From UBA11524 sp964383815 (GTDB lineage: Bacteria; Bacillota; Clostridia; Christensenellales; Aristaeellaceae): a stretch of 53,858 nucleotides of DNA. The translations under genes and the position numbers were made by a program. The DNA lies in assembly GCA_964383815.1 (NCBI GenBank), contig CAYLIC010000011.1, positions 1 through 53,858 of the forward strand, given 5' to 3'. Shown here one piece after another: positions 33,333-41,868 of the stretch; position 1 is the stretch's first letter, and each line of letters starts with the position of its first letter. The notes below the pieces were generated by a model. That model was not told where the DNA came from and ran no database searches. It saw nothing but the letters and a program-made list of their open reading frames with translations.

Positions 33333-34193
33333 ATGAAAACGATTTCCGGGCAGGTGCTGGACCAGGAGCGGGCCCTTTATGGTCTGCGGGATGCAGCGGT
33401 GCTCTCCTGCCGTTTTGAAGGCCCGGCCGACGGGGAATCCGCCCTGAAGGAGTGCGGCGGCCTGACCATTGACAACTGCGATTTTCTTTTGCGCTATCCC
33501 CTGTGGCATGTGGATCACTCCACCCTGAAGGACTGCCGCATGACCGACACCTGCCGCGCCGCCCTGTGGTATGACAGCGATTTGACCATCAGCAACTGCC
33601 GGATGAACGGCATCAAGGCCCTGCGGGAATGCCGGAACATCACCATTGATGGCGGCAGCGCTGAATCGGCCGAGTTTGGCTGGAAGTGCACCAACCTGGA
33701 CGTGAAGGACTTTTCCCTGGTGAGCGAATATCCCTTTTTCGGCAGCGAAAACGCCACCTTCCGCAACTTTAGCCTGAAGGGCAAGTATTCCTTCCAGTAT
33801 GTGAAGAACGCCGAGTTCCACAACTGCAGCCTGGATACCAAGGATGCCTTCTGGCACACGGAAAACATTACCGTGTACGACAGCGTGATCAAGGGCGAAT
33901 ACCTGGCCTGGTATTCCAAAAACCTGCGGCTGGTGAATTGCAAAATCATCGGCACCCAGCCCCTGTGCTACTGCGAAAACCTGGTGCTGGAAAACTGCGA
34001 AATGGAGGGTGCGGACTTCGCCTTTGAAAACTGCACCGTTCAGGCCCGGGTGAAGGGGCACATCATCAGTGTGAAGAATCCCACCCACGGCTGCATCCAG
34101 GCGGACAGCATTGGGGAAATCATCTGGGACGAGCATCAGCGCCCGGGCGCGGACTGCCGCATTATCTCCGGCGGGCAGGAATACAGGCGGTAA
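33333..34193 (+). CDS. DUF3737-family right-handed beta-helix-like protein
   Basis: 286 residues, no signal peptide. The sequence is a run of about 20-residue repeats with periodic Cys/Asn/Phe turns (LKECGGLTIDNCDFL, LRECRNITIDGGS, YCENLVLENCEME), the pattern of a parallel beta-helix. The family DUF3737 fits by overall sequence and length. Members occur in many Bacillota; their role is unknown. It stands alone with its own promoter and strong terminator. Confidence 0.85.
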   Translation: MKTISGQVLDQERALYGLRDAAVLSCRFEGPADGESALKECGGLTIDNCDFLLRYPLWHVDHSTLKDCRMTDTCRAALWYDSDLTISNCRMNGIKALRECRNITIDGGSAESAEFGWKCTNLDVKDFSLVSEYPFFGSENATFRNFSLKGKYSFQYVKNAEFHNCSLDTKDAFWHTENITVYDSVIKGEYLAWYSKNLRLVNCKIIGTQPLCYCENLVLENCEMEGADFAFENCTVQARVKGHIISVKNPTHGCIQADSIGEIIWDEHQRPGADCRIISGGQEYRR

Positions 34194-34197
34194 ACCA

Positions 34198-34236
34198 CCG
34201 CGGCGCAGAAAAAACAGCCTGCGCCGCGGTTTTTTT
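34198..34236 (+). terminator. Terminator after the DUF3737 gene
   Basis: Perfect 11-bp stem CCGCGGCGCAG (34198-34208)/CTGCGCCGCGG (34219-34229) with a 10-base loop, followed by seven T residues. The short stretch to the next gene (34237-34332) carries a TACAAT -10 candidate but no good -35. Confidence 0.92.
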
Positions 34237-34332
34237 GTATTTTTTGCGTACACTTGTGAACATTTCCTGTGGATGAACCGTCTAATTAGGTGTACAATCG
34301 TTTCATCAACAAAGGGGAAAGGAGGCCTGCCC

Positions 34333-35835
34333 ATGGGCAAAAAGCTGCTGGCATTGGTGCTGGTGTGGCTGTGCCTCCTTGCGCCCGCCGCCCTGGCAGG
34401 CACCAGTGAAAACCGCGCCCTGCTGCTGGGCTGCGACCGCTTTGTGACCCAGGAGGACACCTTTCCCTCCTCCGAAAACAATGTGACCCAAATGGCCCAG
34501 GCCCTTTCCGGCGGCGGCATGAACCTGAAAACCCTCATTACCCGCAAAAACGATGTGGCTACCCTGGAGGAGCTGGAGCAGCTGATTCAGGCGGCGTTTT
34601 CCCAGGCGGATGAGGACGATGTGAGCTATTTCTACATCAGCACCCACGGCCTGTGGGAGCAAGGCCAGCCCAATGAGGACATGACCCTTCTCCTTTCCGA
34701 CGGGCGGCAGGAAAACGGCGTGACCGCCCTGCAGCTCCGCACCATGTTTGACAAAATTTCCGGTACAAAGGTGCTCATCCTGGACGCATGCCACGCCGGT
34801 GCGGTGATTGGCAAGGGTGTTTACGCGCCCTTTACCAACGTGTTTCAGGGCAGCGAGTACAAGGTGATATGCTCCTCCGGCGGTGCGGAGGAGAGCTGGT
34901 TCTGGTCCGGCATGGAGGAAGGCGAGGCCATGGTGGGCGCGGGCTATTTCTCCGGGGCGGTGGTGCGCGGCCTGTCCGCCGCCGGTGGCTGTGGCGCCGA
35001 TGCCAACCGGGATGGCGCCATTACCCTTACGGAGCTGAAGCGCTACCTGTATGACAACCATGGTGCCTCCACCGTGCAGACCTACCCGGAGGAGGACACC
35101 TTTCCCCTGATGACCTACGATGCCGACAGCTACAACGGCCGCCGGCGGGATGGGGTGATTGAGGGCATGAGCTTTGGCACCGATGTTCTGACCCTGCTGG
35201 AGCCCACGGTGGATTTTTCCTTCACGGTGCAGCGCACGGTGCAGGTAGCCTACCAGGTGGTTTACCTGCGCCAGGGCCGCTGGGACTTTGACCACAGCCG
35301 CCTGATTTATGACGATGCGGAGCGCTATGGCACCTATGGCGATGCGCCGGGCATGCTGTCCCCCGGGATGAAGGAGCGGAGCCTGACCCTGGACCTGACG
35401 GACGCAGGCAGCTTTGGCTATGCGCTGCTGCAGGTGATTACCCAGTCCGGCGGCAGCCCCACACTGGTTTCCTCCCGGGCGCTGTGCGTGCCGCCCCTGG
35501 AGGGCGACCCCCGGCTGGCCATCCTGCCCCAGGACGCCTTCTGCCCCACGGCGGGCGAGGAGCTGTGCTTTGTGGTGCAGCACCGCTACCCCTGCGAGCT
35601 GACCGTCACCATTGAGGATGCATCCGGGCAAACAGTCCGCCGCCTGGCCTCCCGCCAGGCCAGCCGCCCCCAGCAGCTGACCCCCCGCGGCTCCGCCTTC
35701 TGCTGGAACGGCACCACCTCCACCGGCGATACCGCCGCCCCAGGCGCCTACACCATCCGCGTGAAAGCCTATGTAGGCCAGCAAACCTACGAGGCCACAT
35801 ACCCCGGCGTTCTCCTGCTGGGCCAGGTTGGGTAA
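34333..35835 (+). CDS. Secreted caspase-like (C14) cysteine peptidase
   Basis: 500 residues from ATG 34333 after AAAGGAGG. Signal peptide about 1-22 (MGKKLLALVLVWLCLLAPAA). The caspase-fold domain (about 27-245) has catalytic His105 in YISTHGLWE and Cys153 in ILDACHAGAV, and an EF-hand-like calcium loop GADANRDGAITLTEL (acidic positions 223, 225, 227 and Glu234). The C-terminus (about 425-495) resembles a FlgD-type Ig-like fold (WNGTTSTGDTAAPGAYTI). It is probably a cell-surface metacaspase relative; substrates are unknown. The frame extending upstream to 34111 is unlikely. Confidence 0.88.
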   Translation: MGKKLLALVLVWLCLLAPAALAGTSENRALLLGCDRFVTQEDTFPSSENNVTQMAQALSGGGMNLKTLITRKNDVATLEELEQLIQAAFSQADEDDVSYFYISTHGLWEQGQPNEDMTLLLSDGRQENGVTALQLRTMFDKISGTKVLILDACHAGAVIGKGVYAPFTNVFQGSEYKVICSSGGAEESWFWSGMEEGEAMVGAGYFSGAVVRGLSAAGGCGADANRDGAITLTELKRYLYDNHGASTVQTYPEEDTFPLMTYDADSYNGRRRDGVIEGMSFGTDVLTLLEPTVDFSFTVQRTVQVAYQVVYLRQGRWDFDHSRLIYDDAERYGTYGDAPGMLSPGMKERSLTLDLTDAGSFGYALLQVITQSGGSPTLVSSRALCVPPLEGDPRLAILPQDAFCPTAGEELCFVVQHRYPCELTVTIEDASGQTVRRLASRQASRPQQLTPRGSAFCWNGTTSTGDTAAPGAYTIRVKAYVGQQTYEATYPGVLLLGQVG

Positions 35836-35848
35836 GGCAAGTACGAAA

Positions 35849-35877
35849 AAAAGGCTTCCTGTCATGGGAAGCCTTTT
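35849..35877. terminator. Bidirectional terminator between the caspase gene and livF
   Basis: 11-bp stem AAAAGGCTTCC (35849-35859)/GGAAGCCTTTT (35867-35877). The minus direction has seven T residues after the stem and therefore ends the liv operon best; the plus direction serves the caspase gene. The stretch 35878-35941 holds nothing else. Confidence 0.88.
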
Positions 35878-35941
35878 GACGTTGGCGGCGTGTGCTGCGG
35901 ATGGTGCTCACCGCGGACCGCAACCTCCGCCAGCGCGCCGG

Positions 35942-36649
35942 TCAGCTGCCCAGGTAGGCCTGGCGGACGGCATCGTTGTGGAGGAGCTCATCGGCAGGGC
36001 CTTCCATGCTGATGCGGCCTGTTTCCAGCACATAGGCCCGGTCGGCAACGGAGAGGGCCATCTGGGCGTTCTGCTCCACCAGGAGAATGGTGGTGCCGCC
36101 AGCGTGAAGCGCCTTGATAATGTCGAAAATCTGCTCCACCAGGATGGGCGCCAGGCCCATGGAGGGCTCGTCCAGCATAAGTAGCTTGGGCCGGGACATC
36201 AGCGCCCGGGCCATGGCAAGCATCTGCTGCTCGCCGCCGGAAAGGGTGCCGGCAATCTGCTTTTCCCGCTCCTTCAGGCGGGGAAAGTATTGGAACATCT
36301 CCTCCGTGGAGGCGGGAATTTCGCTCTTGGGCCGGGTGTATCCGCCCATTTCCAGGTTTTCGCGGACGGTCATCTGCTGGAAGATGCGCCGTCCCTCCGG
36401 GCACAGGGCCATGCCCCGGGACACAACCTTGCTGGCTGGCACGGCGGAAAGGTCGGCTCCATCAAAGATGATGTGCCCGCCACGGGGCTTCAAAAGGCCG
36501 CTGATGGTGTTCAGCGTGGTGGACTTGCCTGCGCCGTTGGCACCAATCAGGGTAACAATCTCGTGTTCCTCCACCTTAAAGGAAACGCCCTTGATGGCGT
36601 GGATGGCGCCGTAGTACACATGAATGTTGTCAATCTCAAGCAGGCTCAT
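35942..36649 (-). CDS. livF: Branched-chain amino acid-type ABC transporter ATPase LivF
   Basis: 235 residues from ATG 36649 (MSLLEIDNIHVYYGAIHAIK). Walker A GANGAGKSTTL, ABC signature LSGGEQQMLAMARAL, Walker B LLMLDEPSMGLAP and the switch His in EQNAQMALSV region are present. Pairs with LivG to power the LivHM permease. Start overlaps livG by ATGA. Substrate could be any branched-chain or related amino acid or urea; only the family is seen. Confidence 0.95.
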   Translation of the reverse strand: MSLLEIDNIHVYYGAIHAIKGVSFKVEEHEIVTLIGANGAGKSTTLNTISGLLKPRGGHIIFDGADLSAVPASKVVSRGMALCPEGRRIFQQMTVRENLEMGGYTRPKSEIPASTEEMFQYFPRLKEREKQIAGTLSGGEQQMLAMARALMSRPKLLMLDEPSMGLAPILVEQIFDIIKALHAGGTTILLVEQNAQMALSVADRAYVLETGRISMEGPADELLHNDAVRQAYLGS

Positions 36650-37506
36650 TCCGCCGCCTCCTTCTGCTTGCCCAGGTAGGCCTCGATAACCACCGGGTTC
36701 TGCTGGATTTCGTCTGCGGTGCCCTTGGCAATCACCCGCCCATAGTTCAGCACGCAAATGCCCTCGCAGATGCCCATCACCAGGTTCATGTCGTGCTCAA
36801 TCAGCAGCACGGCAATCTGGAAGTCGTCGCGAATTTTGATAATGTTCTCCATCAGCTCCTCGGTTTCATGGGGATTCATGCCGGCGGCAGGCTCGTCCAG
36901 GAGGAGGAGGGAAGGATTGGTGGCAAGGGCGCGGACAATCTCCAGCCGGCGCTGCGCCCCATAGGGCAGGGAGCCGGCCTTCACATCCGCCATGTCCTGC
37001 ATGCCGAAAATGGAGAGCAGATCCAGGGCCTGGGTGTGCTGCTTTTTCTCCTGCTTCCAGTAGGCAGGCAGGCGGAAAATGCCGGAGAACATGCCGTACT
37101 TCACCTGGTTGTGCAGGCCGATGCGCACGTTTTCCTCCACGGTCATGTTGTCGAAGAGACGGATGTTCTGAAACGTGCGGGCAATGCCGGCCTTGTTGGC
37201 CTGAACGGTGTTCATGCTGTGGGTGTCCTTGCCGTTGATCAGCACGGTGCCGGTGGTGGGCTGGTACACCTTTGTCAGCAGGTTGAACACGGTGGTCTTG
37301 CCGGCGCCATTGGGGCCAATCAGCCCGGCAATCTCCGTTTTGCCGATGATGAGGTTGAAATCGTCCACGGCCTTCAGGCCGCCAAACTCAATGCCCAGGT
37401 GCCGGGCCTCCAGCACGGGGGCCTTGTCAATGTCCCGCTCGGGCACAATGGCCATGGAAGGCACGGGGACCATTTTCGTGTCGGACTTGCGCTTGACCTG
37501 CGTCAT
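36646..37506 (-). CDS. livG: Branched-chain amino acid-type ABC transporter ATPase LivG
   Basis: 286 residues with a 25-residue N-terminal extension before the usual LEARHLGIEFGGLKAVDDF. Walker A GPNGAGKTTVFNLLT, family-typical ARTFQNIRLF, signature LPYGAQRRLEIVRAL and Walker B LLLLDEPAAGMNP are seen. ATGA overlaps join it to livM and livF, showing a tight operon. Confidence 0.95.
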   Translation of the reverse strand: MTQVKRKSDTKMVPVPSMAIVPERDIDKAPVLEARHLGIEFGGLKAVDDFNLIIGKTEIAGLIGPNGAGKTTVFNLLTKVYQPTTGTVLINGKDTHSMNTVQANKAGIARTFQNIRLFDNMTVEENVRIGLHNQVKYGMFSGIFRLPAYWKQEKKQHTQALDLLSIFGMQDMADVKAGSLPYGAQRRLEIVRALATNPSLLLLDEPAAGMNPHETEELMENIIKIRDDFQIAVLLIEHDMNLVMGICEGICVLNYGRVIAKGTADEIQQNPVVIEAYLGKQKEAAE

Positions 37507-38561
37507 GCGGCCTCACCTCCCTTGGCGTGGTTCTTTTTTTCGGGGCGGATGCGCTCCGTCAGGCGGCGGAGCAGCGGGCTGTTGGTGGCCAGCATAACGG
37601 CAATCAGCACAATGGCATACACCAGCATGCGATAATCGCTGAAGGCGCGGAGCATTTCCGGAAGGATGGTGAGCACCGTGGCGGCGATGATGCTGCCACG
37701 TATGCTGCCAATGCCGCCCAGCACCACAAACACCAGCACCAGGATGGACGTATCAAACCGGAACTTGGCGGCGGTAACGGTGGAGAAGTTCAGGCCGAAG
37801 AGCGCGCCCGCCATGCCAGCCAGCGCGGCGGAGGTAACAAAGGCCATCATGCGGTATTTGGTTACGTTGATGCCCATGCTCTCGGCGGCAATGCGGTTGT
37901 CCCGCACAGCCATAATCGCCCGGCCGGAGCGGCTGTTAATCAGGTTCAGTACCACAAAGAGGGTGAAGAGAATCAGCACAAATCCCATGGTGAAGGTGGA
38001 TATCTTGTCCACGCCGGTGGCGCCTGCAGGGCCGTTCAGCAGGATGGTGCCGGGCAGCATGGGATTGCTGAAGCCAATGTACAGCCGGGCGCCATCCAGG
38101 GAGAAGTAGAGGCAGTTCATCACGTTGCGGATGATTTCGCCAAAGGCCAGGGTGACAATGGCCAGGTAGTCTCCCTGGAGGCGCAGAACGGGAATGCCAA
38201 TCAGCACGCCTGCCAGGCCGGCCAGCACGCCGCCTGTTACCATGGCGAGAATCAGGCGCAGGGTTTCGTTTTCCATCTGGAAGGCGCTGACCAGCCAGGA
38301 GGACATGACAATGCCGGAAAACGCGCCCACGCTCATAAAGCCTGCGTGGCCCAGGGACAGCTCGCCGGAGATGCCCACCGTCAGGTTAAGGGAGACCGCC
38401 ATCACGATGTACACGCAGATGGGCACCAGCTGACCCTTCAGGGAGCGGCTCATCTTGAACCCGGGGATGACCCCCTCAATGGCAATCTGGCAGATGATGT
38501 ACGCCAGGATCACCATGCCGTAGGTGATGAGGTTGCTGCGGAAATTCTTCTTGCTTCTCAT
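37503..38561 (-). CDS. livM: Branched-chain amino acid-type ABC transporter permease LivM
   Basis: 352 residues from ATG 38561 (MRSKKNFRSNLITYGMVI) after GAGGTGA; an ATG at 38585 lies inside livH. Eight to nine hydrophobic segments, with the permease features SLNLTVGISGELSLGHAGFMS and VLRLQGDYLAIVTLAFGEI. Forms the membrane channel with LivH. Confidence 0.94.
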   Translation of the reverse strand: MRSKKNFRSNLITYGMVILAYIICQIAIEGVIPGFKMSRSLKGQLVPICVYIVMAVSLNLTVGISGELSLGHAGFMSVGAFSGIVMSSWLVSAFQMENETLRLILAMVTGGVLAGLAGVLIGIPVLRLQGDYLAIVTLAFGEIIRNVMNCLYFSLDGARLYIGFSNPMLPGTILLNGPAGATGVDKISTFTMGFVLILFTLFVVLNLINSRSGRAIMAVRDNRIAAESMGINVTKYRMMAFVTSAALAGMAGALFGLNFSTVTAAKFRFDTSILVLVFVVLGGIGSIRGSIIAATVLTILPEMLRAFSDYRMLVYAIVLIAVMLATNSPLLRRLTERIRPEKKNHAKGGEAA

Positions 38562-38571
38562 GGCGCTCACC

Positions 38572-39456
38572 TCACACTTTCTCATGTACTTTCTTGCCCA
38601 GCAGGCCTGTGGGCTTCACCAGCAGCACCACAATCAGCACCGCGAAAACGAAGGCATCGCCCAGCTCGGTGGACACATAGGCCTTGCCGAGAATTTCGAT
38701 AACGCCCAGCAGCAGGCCGCCAATCAGCGCACCGGGAATGGAGCCAATGCCGCCAAACACCGCCGCCGTAAAGGCCTTGATGCCGGGCATGGAGCCGGTG
38801 GTGGGCATCAGCGCCGGATAGGCGGAGCACAGCAGCACGCCTGCCACAGCCGCCAGCGCGGAGCCGATGGCGAAGGTCAGGGAGATGGTGGCGTTGACGT
38901 TAATGCCCATCAGCTCTGCGGCGCCCTTGTCTTCAGACACGGCGCGCATGGCGCGGCCCAGCTTGGTTCTGCCGGTGAAGAGGGTCAGCGCCACCATAAT
39001 CACAATGTTCGCCAGCACCGTAACCATGGTGGTGCCGGAAATCAGCAGCTGCCCGTCCAGCAGGGAAAGGGTTGGCAGGGAAATCACGGAGGGGAAGCTG
39101 ATGGGGTTGGCGCCCCAGATGAGCTGCGCGGCATTCTGCAGGAAGTAGCTGACGCCGATGGCGGTGATCAGCACCGCCAGGGAGGAGGCAGCGCGCAGAG
39201 GCTTGTAGGCCAGGCGCTCAATCACAATGCCCAGCACCGTGCATACCGCCATGGCAATCAGGATGCCCACCAGCGGCGGCAGGCCCCAGTATTGCGTGGC
39301 GCAGAAGGTGATGTATGCGCCAATCATGATAACGTCGCCGTGGGCGAAGTTCAGCATTTTGGCAATGCCGTACACCATGGAATAGCCCAAGGCGATGATG
39401 GCGTACACGCTGCCCAGGCTGAGGCCATTAACCAGGTGGGAAAGGAAGGAAATCAT
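38572..39456 (-). CDS. livH: Branched-chain amino acid-type ABC transporter permease LivH
   Basis: 294 residues from ATG 39456 (MISFLSHLVNGLSLGSVYAI), GGAGG 7 bases upstream. Eight hydrophobic helices; typical LGYSMVYGIAKMLNFAHGDV and the GIGSIPGALIGGLLLGVIE segment near the C-terminus. Separated from livJ by 164 bases holding a large hairpin. Confidence 0.95.
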   Translation of the reverse strand: MISFLSHLVNGLSLGSVYAIIALGYSMVYGIAKMLNFAHGDVIMIGAYITFCATQYWGLPPLVGILIAMAVCTVLGIVIERLAYKPLRAASSLAVLITAIGVSYFLQNAAQLIWGANPISFPSVISLPTLSLLDGQLLISGTTMVTVLANIVIMVALTLFTGRTKLGRAMRAVSEDKGAAELMGINVNATISLTFAIGSALAAVAGVLLCSAYPALMPTTGSMPGIKAFTAAVFGGIGSIPGALIGGLLLGVIEILGKAYVSTELGDAFVFAVLIVVLLVKPTGLLGKKVHEKV

Positions 39457-39509
39457 GTCCCGAACCTCCGATTCTCGTGTAATCGTGTGCCTGTCCATAA
39501 AGCACGATA

Positions 39510-39566
39510 AAGGTAATCAACAGCAATCAGCCGAAAACAGGGCGACTGACTGCTGTTGGTTACCTT
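39510..39566 (-). promoter_or_regulatory. Long intercistronic hairpin between livJ and livH
   Basis: Arms 39510-39530 and 39546-39566 pair over 21 positions with one mismatch and one G-U pair on the minus-strand RNA, around a 15-base loop. No T-run follows, so it is not a classic terminator. GC-rich inverted repeats also lie between it and the livJ stop (about 39571-39615). It probably stabilises or limits the message so that binding protein is made in excess of permease (inference). Confidence 0.75.
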
Positions 39567-39620
39567 CATCACCGGGGATGCCCGGGGCGCGGCGCAGGGC
39601 ACGCACCCCGGGGGAAAGCG

Positions 39621-40748
39621 TTACTTCACGCCCACATAAACACCGTTCTGAATCACAACGGCGGTAGGCGTTTTGGTCACCTCGCCCGTGGCGGCCCAGG
39701 TCATGGTGCCGGTCAGACCGTCAATCTGAATCTTCTGCATCTGCTCAATCATCATTTCGCAGGCGTCAGCCGGGTCGGTCTCGGCGGTAATGCCGGCATT
39801 GGTGATGGCGGTGTGCATGGCGTAAACGGCATCGTAGGCATCGGCGGCAAACTGGTTGGGAATCTCGCCATAGGCGGTCTGATACTTGGCAACGAAGGCC
39901 TGGGTCTTTTCATCCTCCGCATCGGCGGAGAAGGGGGTCAGCAGCATAACACCCTCCGCCAGGCTGGCATCGAAGCCGGGCATGGTCAGGATGCCGTCCA
40001 TGCCGTCCACACCGAAGAAGGTGGGCGCGTAGGACACGGCCTTGGCCTGGTTGAGGATCATGGAGGCAGGCGTGTAGTAAATGGGCAGGAAAATCAGGTC
40101 GGCTCCGGCGTCCTTGCAGGCGGCAATCTGCACGGAGAAGTCCGCGTTGTTATCGTCGGAGAAGGTGGTCTGCGCCACCACGTCCAGGTTCAGCTCCTGG
40201 GCCTTGGCCATGAAGGTCTGGTAGATGCCCACGGAGTAATCGGAAGCGTTGTTGTAAATAACGCCAATCTTGGTGCCCAGCTGATGCTCGGCAATATACT
40301 GGGCGGAAGCGGCGCCCTGAGCGGGATCGGTAAAGCAGACCTGGTACACATTGTCGCGGCCCTCGATAATCTTGGTGGAGGAGCCGGAGGGCGTGAGCAT
40401 GAAGACCCGCTCGTCATATGCATCGGCAGCAACGGCAATGCAGGGTGTGGTGGTCACGGTGCCCAGAATCATCTGTGCGCCCCAGCCCATCACGTTGTTA
40501 TAGGCGTTGATGCCGGTTTCCGCATCGTTCACATCGTCCTGGGAGTTCAGCTCCAGCTGCACGCCGCCCAGGGCATTAACCTCTTCAATGGCAATCAGCG
40601 CGCCGCGCTCCACAGCCAGGCCATACACGGCAGCAGCGCCGGTCTTGGGGCCAATGAGGCCCACCTTCACAGCGCCATCGGCACAGGCAGAGGCGCACAG
40701 GCCCAGGGCCAGCACCGCAGCCAACACAGCAGCAACAAACCTTTTCAT
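39621..40748 (-). CDS. livJ: Branched-chain amino acid-type ABC transporter substrate-binding protein LivJ
   Basis: 375 residues. Residues 1-23 (MKRFVAAVLAAVLALGLCAS) are a signal peptide; cysteines occur near its end but the lipobox is imperfect, so it may be a lipoprotein or released. The mature part is a type I periplasmic-binding fold (VKVGLIGPKTGAAAVYG, GVQLELNSQDD, PSGSSTKIIEGRDNV, FSADAEDEKT). First gene of the liv operon, AAGGAGG upstream, promoter at 40805-40834. Confidence 0.94.
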   Translation of the reverse strand: MKRFVAAVLAAVLALGLCASACADGAVKVGLIGPKTGAAAVYGLAVERGALIAIEEVNALGGVQLELNSQDDVNDAETGINAYNNVMGWGAQMILGTVTTTPCIAVAADAYDERVFMLTPSGSSTKIIEGRDNVYQVCFTDPAQGAASAQYIAEHQLGTKIGVIYNNASDYSVGIYQTFMAKAQELNLDVVAQTTFSDDNNADFSVQIAACKDAGADLIFLPIYYTPASMILNQAKAVSYAPTFFGVDGMDGILTMPGFDASLAEGVMLLTPFSADAEDEKTQAFVAKYQTAYGEIPNQFAADAYDAVYAMHTAITNAGITAETDPADACEMMIEQMQKIQIDGLTGTMTWAATGEVTKTPTAVVIQNGVYVGVK

Positions 40749-40804
40749 GGTGAATTTCCTCCTTCAAATGGTGGAATATGCCTTCTGCAAAAAAAGCATG
40801 GCTT

Positions 40805-40834
40805 ATTATACGCCCAACCCGGCGGGAAAGACAA
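40805..40834 (-). promoter_or_regulatory. Promoter of the liv operon
   Basis: TTGTCT (40834-40829) and TATAAT (40810-40805) on the minus strand with an 18-base spacer, 57 bases before the livJ start codon. Confidence 0.72.
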
Positions 40835-40867
40835 GCCGCCAGCCTGTATATCTTATGTTTTTTCGGC

Positions 40868-41200
40868 TTATTTCAGCAAGGCAATCAGCCCCAGAAGCGG
40901 CTTGGGGTCGCCCTTCACCTTTATCTTGCCAAACAGCAGCGCCTTCGCCGGGCTCAGCCGGCCGGACAGCATGTCCAGCAGGTCGTTTTCATCCGCCAGA
41001 ATGGTGCAGGTGGGCGCGGCGCTGCCCCTGTCCGTTACCTGCACGCTGCCGCCGGACAGCAGAATATCCCTGCACCGGCCCTGCCGGGTTTCCACCCGGA
41101 ACAGCCCGCTGCGGCCCGCCAGCTCCGCCCGGTGCGCCTGCGCCAGCGTGGGAAGGCTGTGGAGCCACTGCTCCAAAGGATCCATTTGTTCAGTCATCAT
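40868..41200 (-). CDS. SCP2 sterol-binding-domain protein
   Basis: 110 residues from ATG 41200 (MMTEQMDPLEQWLHSLPTL). The C-terminal part follows the SCP2 pattern: FRVETRQGRCRDILLSGGSV, a strand-rich middle, then DLLDMLSGRLSPAKALLFGKIKVKGD. Such domains bind lipids or acyl groups; in bacteria the role is mostly unknown. The start codon lies inside the last codons of yoeB, so it is coupled to the toxin-antitoxin pair. AAGGG precedes the start. Confidence 0.82.
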   Translation of the reverse strand: MMTEQMDPLEQWLHSLPTLAQAHRAELAGRSGLFRVETRQGRCRDILLSGGSVQVTDRGSAAPTCTILADENDLLDMLSGRLSPAKALLFGKIKVKGDPKPLLGLIALLK

Positions 41201-41450
41201 AGTGTCCCTTGCACTGCGCAATGATAATTGCGCCGTTCCTTTCCTGATAGACGATTCTGTTGGCGCCATCGATGCGCCTGCTCCACCAGCCGGATAGGTT
41301 GCCCCGGAGAGGTTCAGGCTCGCCCAGTCCCTCGAAGGTGCTGCGCTGTATGTCCCTGAGCAGCAGGTTAATCCGCTTCGGGGTTTTTCCGTTCTGGGAT
41401 TGCCAGTACAGGTATTCCTCCCAGGCCCTTTCATCCCACAATAGCCGCAT
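41190..41450 (-). CDS. yoeB: YoeB-family toxin (ribosome-dependent mRNA endoribonuclease)
   Basis: 86 residues (MRLLWDERAWEEYLYWQSQN). The residues known to matter in E. coli YoeB fall at the same positions: E46, R65, H83 and Y84. Conserved KRINLLLRDIQR, FEGLGEPEPLRG and WWSRRIDGANRIVYQ are present. Such toxins cut mRNA at the ribosomal A site. It follows the RelB-type antitoxin by 3 bases. Length and residues suggest it is active. Confidence 0.94.
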   Translation of the reverse strand: MRLLWDERAWEEYLYWQSQNGKTPKRINLLLRDIQRSTFEGLGEPEPLRGNLSGWWSRRIDGANRIVYQERNGAIIIAQCKGHYDD

Positions 41451-41453
41451 GCG

Positions 41454-41717
41454 TCAGTCCTCAATCAAGTCGTGCTCCGCCAGGGTGGCAGTACCGCTGC
41501 CGATCTCTCCGGTCACCCGGGCCAGGTGCGCCATGTTGCTGGCGCTGTAAAAGGGGTCGGCATTAACCTCAAAGGGGATGCGCTTTTCCCGGCTGACCTT
41601 TACGGCAAACATGGTGAAGGCAGCGGTCATGGTCAGCCCCATGTCCTTGCAAACGCTTTCCATGCGCCTTTTCAGGTCGGCATCCATGCGGAAATTGACC
41701 ATGGCCGTTTCAGACAT
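41454..41717 (-). CDS. relB: RelB/DinJ-family antitoxin
   Basis: 87 residues from ATG 41717 (MSETAMVNFRMDADLKRRME), AAGGAG upstream. An N-terminal ribbon-helix-helix (VNFRMDADLKRRMESVC, MGLTMTAAFTMF) serves DNA binding and dimerisation; the C-terminal part (about 50-87) would wrap the toxin. Families pairing with YoeB are usually YefM-type, so this is a RelB-YoeB hybrid pair. Self-repression is suggested by the inverted repeat at 41742-41770. Confidence 0.93.
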   Translation of the reverse strand: MSETAMVNFRMDADLKRRMESVCKDMGLTMTAAFTMFAVKVSREKRIPFEVNADPFYSASNMAHLARVTGEIGSGTATLAEHDLIED

Positions 41718-41741
41718 GAACAACACTCCTTTCCGATGCGC

Positions 41742-41801
41742 GTAAAGCATTTACCAATGTTTTGCTTTACAATTCTATTATATGCAAGGCGGCGATGTCA
41801 A
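41742..41801 (-). promoter_or_regulatory. Toxin-antitoxin promoter and operator
   Basis: On the minus strand TTGACA (41801-41796) and TAGAAT (41777-41772) have an 18-base spacer. Just downstream lies the perfect 8-bp inverted repeat GTAAAGCA/TGCTTTAC (41742-41749/41763-41770) with 13 bases between arms, in a good place for the antitoxin or complex to block transcription. Confidence 0.75.
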
Positions 41802-41868
41802 GCGGGAATAATTGCCGCACGGAACGGCCTGTGGCGGCATAGGCTGGAGCAGCAAGGGAGGCGTGCCC

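Noticed and set aside
29767..33336. 1189-residue plus-strand frame
   Set aside because: Lies opposite GH31 and its neighbours; no start site or domain pattern, so it is a shadow frame.
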